60,000 bases of DNA from Bolinopsis microptera (Eukaryota; Ctenophora; Tentaculata; Lobata; Bolinopsidae), in assembly GCF_026151205.1 (NCBI RefSeq), contig NC_087073.1, positions 14,777,837 to 14,837,836 on the forward strand, written 5' to 3'. How positions within the stretch are numbered: position 1 is the first letter of the stretch; the number at the start of each line of letters is the position of its first letter. The notes beneath the pieces are model-generated. The model made no database searches and was not told the DNA's origin. It saw nothing but the letters and a program-made list of their open reading frames with translations. A program made the position numbers and the translations under genes. Below are positions 58,701-60,000 of this stretch, one piece after another.

Positions 58701-59123
58701 CCCTGATCAGTCTCCTGGAGACGATCCCTCGTAAAGAGTCCGCTGTTTTGTCAGTTTCTTGTTACGTTGTTGAGCCATTACCTCACGTGAGTTGTAGCAT
58801 GAGATCACTCAGATTATTTAGGACCTTTATCTCACTAAAAGTTCTTATCTTTAAGCTTACAAATAAAAACAAAAATTTTAGCTTTAAAATTTAATGTGTC
58901 ACCTCACATCATCCTGACTGTTCTGGTCCCAGGTTCCCTCAGGTCCGTCCGCTCCGGACGCTCCGGAAGAGTTCGCACTCCGTCACACCATGTCGCTCAA
59001 CCCCAAAACGGGAATAGTGGAGATGACTCAGGGGGTAAACAGGGAGACGATCAGAAAAAGTGATAGCTCCTTTAGGTACATTGAGGAGGAGGCTCCTGAG
59101 AACACCAACATGAACGGGAAAAG
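49799..59123 (+). CDS. EFCAB5: EFCAB5-like protein, 21 exons, 3' end beyond window
   Basis: Exons: 49799-50057, 50287-50369, 50514-50633, 50811-51011, 51599-51665, 52291-52474, 52635-52677, 52832-52931, 53042-53193, 53579-53633, 53835-54095, 54257-54419, 56055-56174, 56370-56491, 56655-56803, 56979-57107, 57244-57422, 57554-57704, 57920-58000, 58637-58786 and 58933-59123. All introns are GT..AG and all phases agree, giving about 986 aa so far. The last donor (GTAAAG) shows it continues. The N-terminal part (IPLDILTKDWLENI; LRVYLIDNCLPSLVLGLESL; FNPLNYLAQHLMRNNPRY) follows the order I know for EFCAB5. One EF-hand loop DVDKLGYLDRTE is near residue 620. A GAF-like region (KAVYINQIRNNNQ; GAFLVLPLKND; VVGVVGVDTL; FLPHEITFIQ) lies near 800-880. 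EFCAB5 is known mainly from ciliated tissues, so a calcium-linked axonemal role is likely but inferred. Confidence 0.82.
51475..51510. repeat. Perfect 36-bp palindrome in an EFCAB5 intron
   Basis: The half-site ACATTTACAGTTGTTATA is followed immediately by its exact reverse complement. There is no loop. It lies in intron 4, about 90 bp before exon 5. Confidence 0.9.
52170..52235. repeat. Short direct repeat in an intron
   Basis: GTAATGCTGGCGAGTGGCGA recurs with one change (GTAATACTGGCGAGTGGCGA) about 40 bases later, each with GGCGAGT internally doubled. It lies about 60 bp before exon 6. Confidence 0.75.
54663..55574 (+). CDS. LINE ORF1-like protein inside an EFCAB5 intron
   Basis: One continuous frame in intron 12 (54420-56054), same strand as the host gene. 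An upstream ATG at 54630 is in frame, but the second ATG (54663, MEDDRK) gives a more natural start, so about 303 aa. The order is a helical N-terminus, a likely coiled coil (KLIRLQGQLLVQKDKELEL), then a domain opening with KNLIVFGLKEEEGE and containing RVGRKRPGSTTIRPVKITV and KNVWICPDRSSEERATRKHL. This matches the RRM-plus-C-terminal layout of ORF1 proteins in L1/CR1-like LINEs, which bind element RNA. No endonuclease/RT follows it. It is either an internally deleted LINE, a retained ORF1 or a captured gene. The frame has no stops. Confidence 0.75.
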   Translation: MEDDRKVTQSLDQIQGFEYDEQTKLKDSVTKWFNTLGKELKIDDRDICGDMDREIFMAPTVYKKHLALRLVEAIDLVQRHECQMAKMEEIIYFLKTEALEDKDKLIRLQGQLLVQKDKELELFKTSVKKTVQTTVESGIKSYSAAVQQNSASGTVCNSNILKKVMKSVAAEEDRSKNLIVFGLKEEEGEQLPALLTAVLEEIGEKPHFEATRVGRKRPGSTTIRPVKITVPSSTAVQQILTKTGRLRLVETHKNVWICPDRSSEERATRKHLVTDLKKKRVEQTHLDHYIRYGKVCSRDKKPP

Positions 59124-59805
59124 GTAAAGGAGCTAGATAATCGGTTATCTTGTCGGGCATGAGTTCACACCAGGTGTTCACAGTCACGTGCATTTTGCAT
59201 GCTAGTTTTTCAGTCGCGGGAAAATCCAGTGCTGCATGGGGTTTTAAAGTTGGTATATTGACATTATGAGCATGACTTATTTGAAAATGTGATGCAGCGT
59301 GCGTCAGCAGTCTTGTTTAGCGAGGAGTTTCTTATATTATACGCCGAAACGGAAGTTTCCTACTACAAGCTCGCCTGATCGTGCATGGAATGTTTTATGC
59401 ATCCTATTTCCGCATGGTTTTTAAACGTCATTGAAGAAAATCTAACCAACTCATCGACAGTTTCCTGTGCTTTAAAGTGAAAACGCGGCATTTCCTAGTA
59501 CTACTTAACTACTATAGGCTCATGATAATTTCAGGACGGTTAATTACATTTTTACTCATTTACCCAGTAAGGCCAGCAACGTGTCTGAGTCAACTTACTT
59601 TTCAACTTACTTGATTTGCTCTTTAAATTGCATGAAAACTTACTTCATCATAAAAGCGAAACTCTTTTCATGAAGCCATCTTCATAAAGATCATGCAACT
59701 CTTCGGAAATTTTTAATCTTTCTTCATATATATATATAAAGATAAAATAGACAGATATGACAAGAGTGGCAGTCTGTTATCTTGAAATAATGGCACTATC
59801 CGTCG
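59124..59805. other. Intron or flank after the last visible exon
   Basis: No further exon of the EFCAB5-like gene could be placed before the window end. AT-rich, with a short AT dinucleotide run at about 59726-59738. Confidence 0.5.
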
Positions 59806-60000
59806 CGGAGTCGAGTCCGCGGCGGAGCCGCCGGACTCCGGGCGGACTCCGAGCGGACTCCGGCGGAGCCGCCGGACTCCGAGCGGACTCCGGCGGTGCT
59901 CCGCCAAAATGTATTTACAGTGGACTCGAGTACATTTTGGCGGACTCCGAGCGGAGCCGAGCGGACTCCGAGCGGACTTTAAAGTCCGCCGCGGACTCCG
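59806..60000. repeat. GC-rich palindromic repeat array at window end
   Basis: Units of GCGGACTCCGA, with CCGGCGGAGCCGCCGGA as a self-complementary variant, are repeated many times and continue past the end. A stem pairs CCGCCAAAATGTA with TACATTTTGGCGG around a loop of about 17 bases (about 59900-59945), and ACTTTAAAGT is also palindromic. The sharp jump in GC content from the flanking AT-rich DNA sets it apart. Confidence 0.88.

Overview
This is an AT-rich eukaryotic window, most probably from a non-vertebrate animal. Genes are split by short GT..AG introns. One gene matches the metazoan/ciliary EFCAB5 family, and an RTE-like LINE, Ty1/copia elements, TTAA-flanked inverted-repeat elements and foldback elements are abundant. 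Nothing looks bacterial: there are no operons, CRISPR arrays or rRNA genes. I cannot name the species.

Layout. 0-6.4 kb: one acidic exon-like ORF on the minus strand, a poly-G/GGGACAAAA repeat patch, and a first copy of an element carrying dispersed GAGGTTAAC motifs. 6.4-23.8 kb: a nested transposon stack. The oldest layer is a minus-strand LINE (endonuclease-RT). A 1.5-kb TTAA-flanked inverted-repeat element sits in its 3' coding end. A gag-protease-only copia-like element (A) plus an extra LTR copy sits in its middle. A second, nearly intact copia element (B, identical 191-bp LTRs, 5-bp duplication) sits inside the 3' LTR of A. If the insertions are subtracted, the LINE frame is continuous.

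23.8-37 kb: anonymous DNA with a 232-bp foldback, a perfect 32-bp palindrome and a 12-unit minisatellite, then a seven-exon minus-strand gene (29350-36904, 422 aa) for a zinc-finger protein with faint ataxin-7-like features. 37-48 kb: a repeat-rich gene desert with RT relics, a second TTAA-flanked element, a tRNA-derived SINE, two GC-rich inverted-repeat element families and the 3' end of a CR1/L2-like LINE.

48-60 kb: a single-exon gene encoding a PHD finger joined to an AlkB-like Fe(II)/2-oxoglutarate oxygenase, then a long gene of at least 21 exons (49799-59123, running off the window) for an EFCAB5-like protein with one EF-hand and a GAF-like region. A LINE ORF1-like coding region lies in one of its introns. 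The window ends in a GC-rich palindromic repeat array.

The host genes show no shared pathway. The most unusual items are the PHD-AlkB gene, the 93-bp triplicated LINE segment around element A, the motif-studded TTAA element and the integrase/RT-less copia element. Exon coordinates come from reading GT..AG sites and phase by eye and may be off by a base or two.
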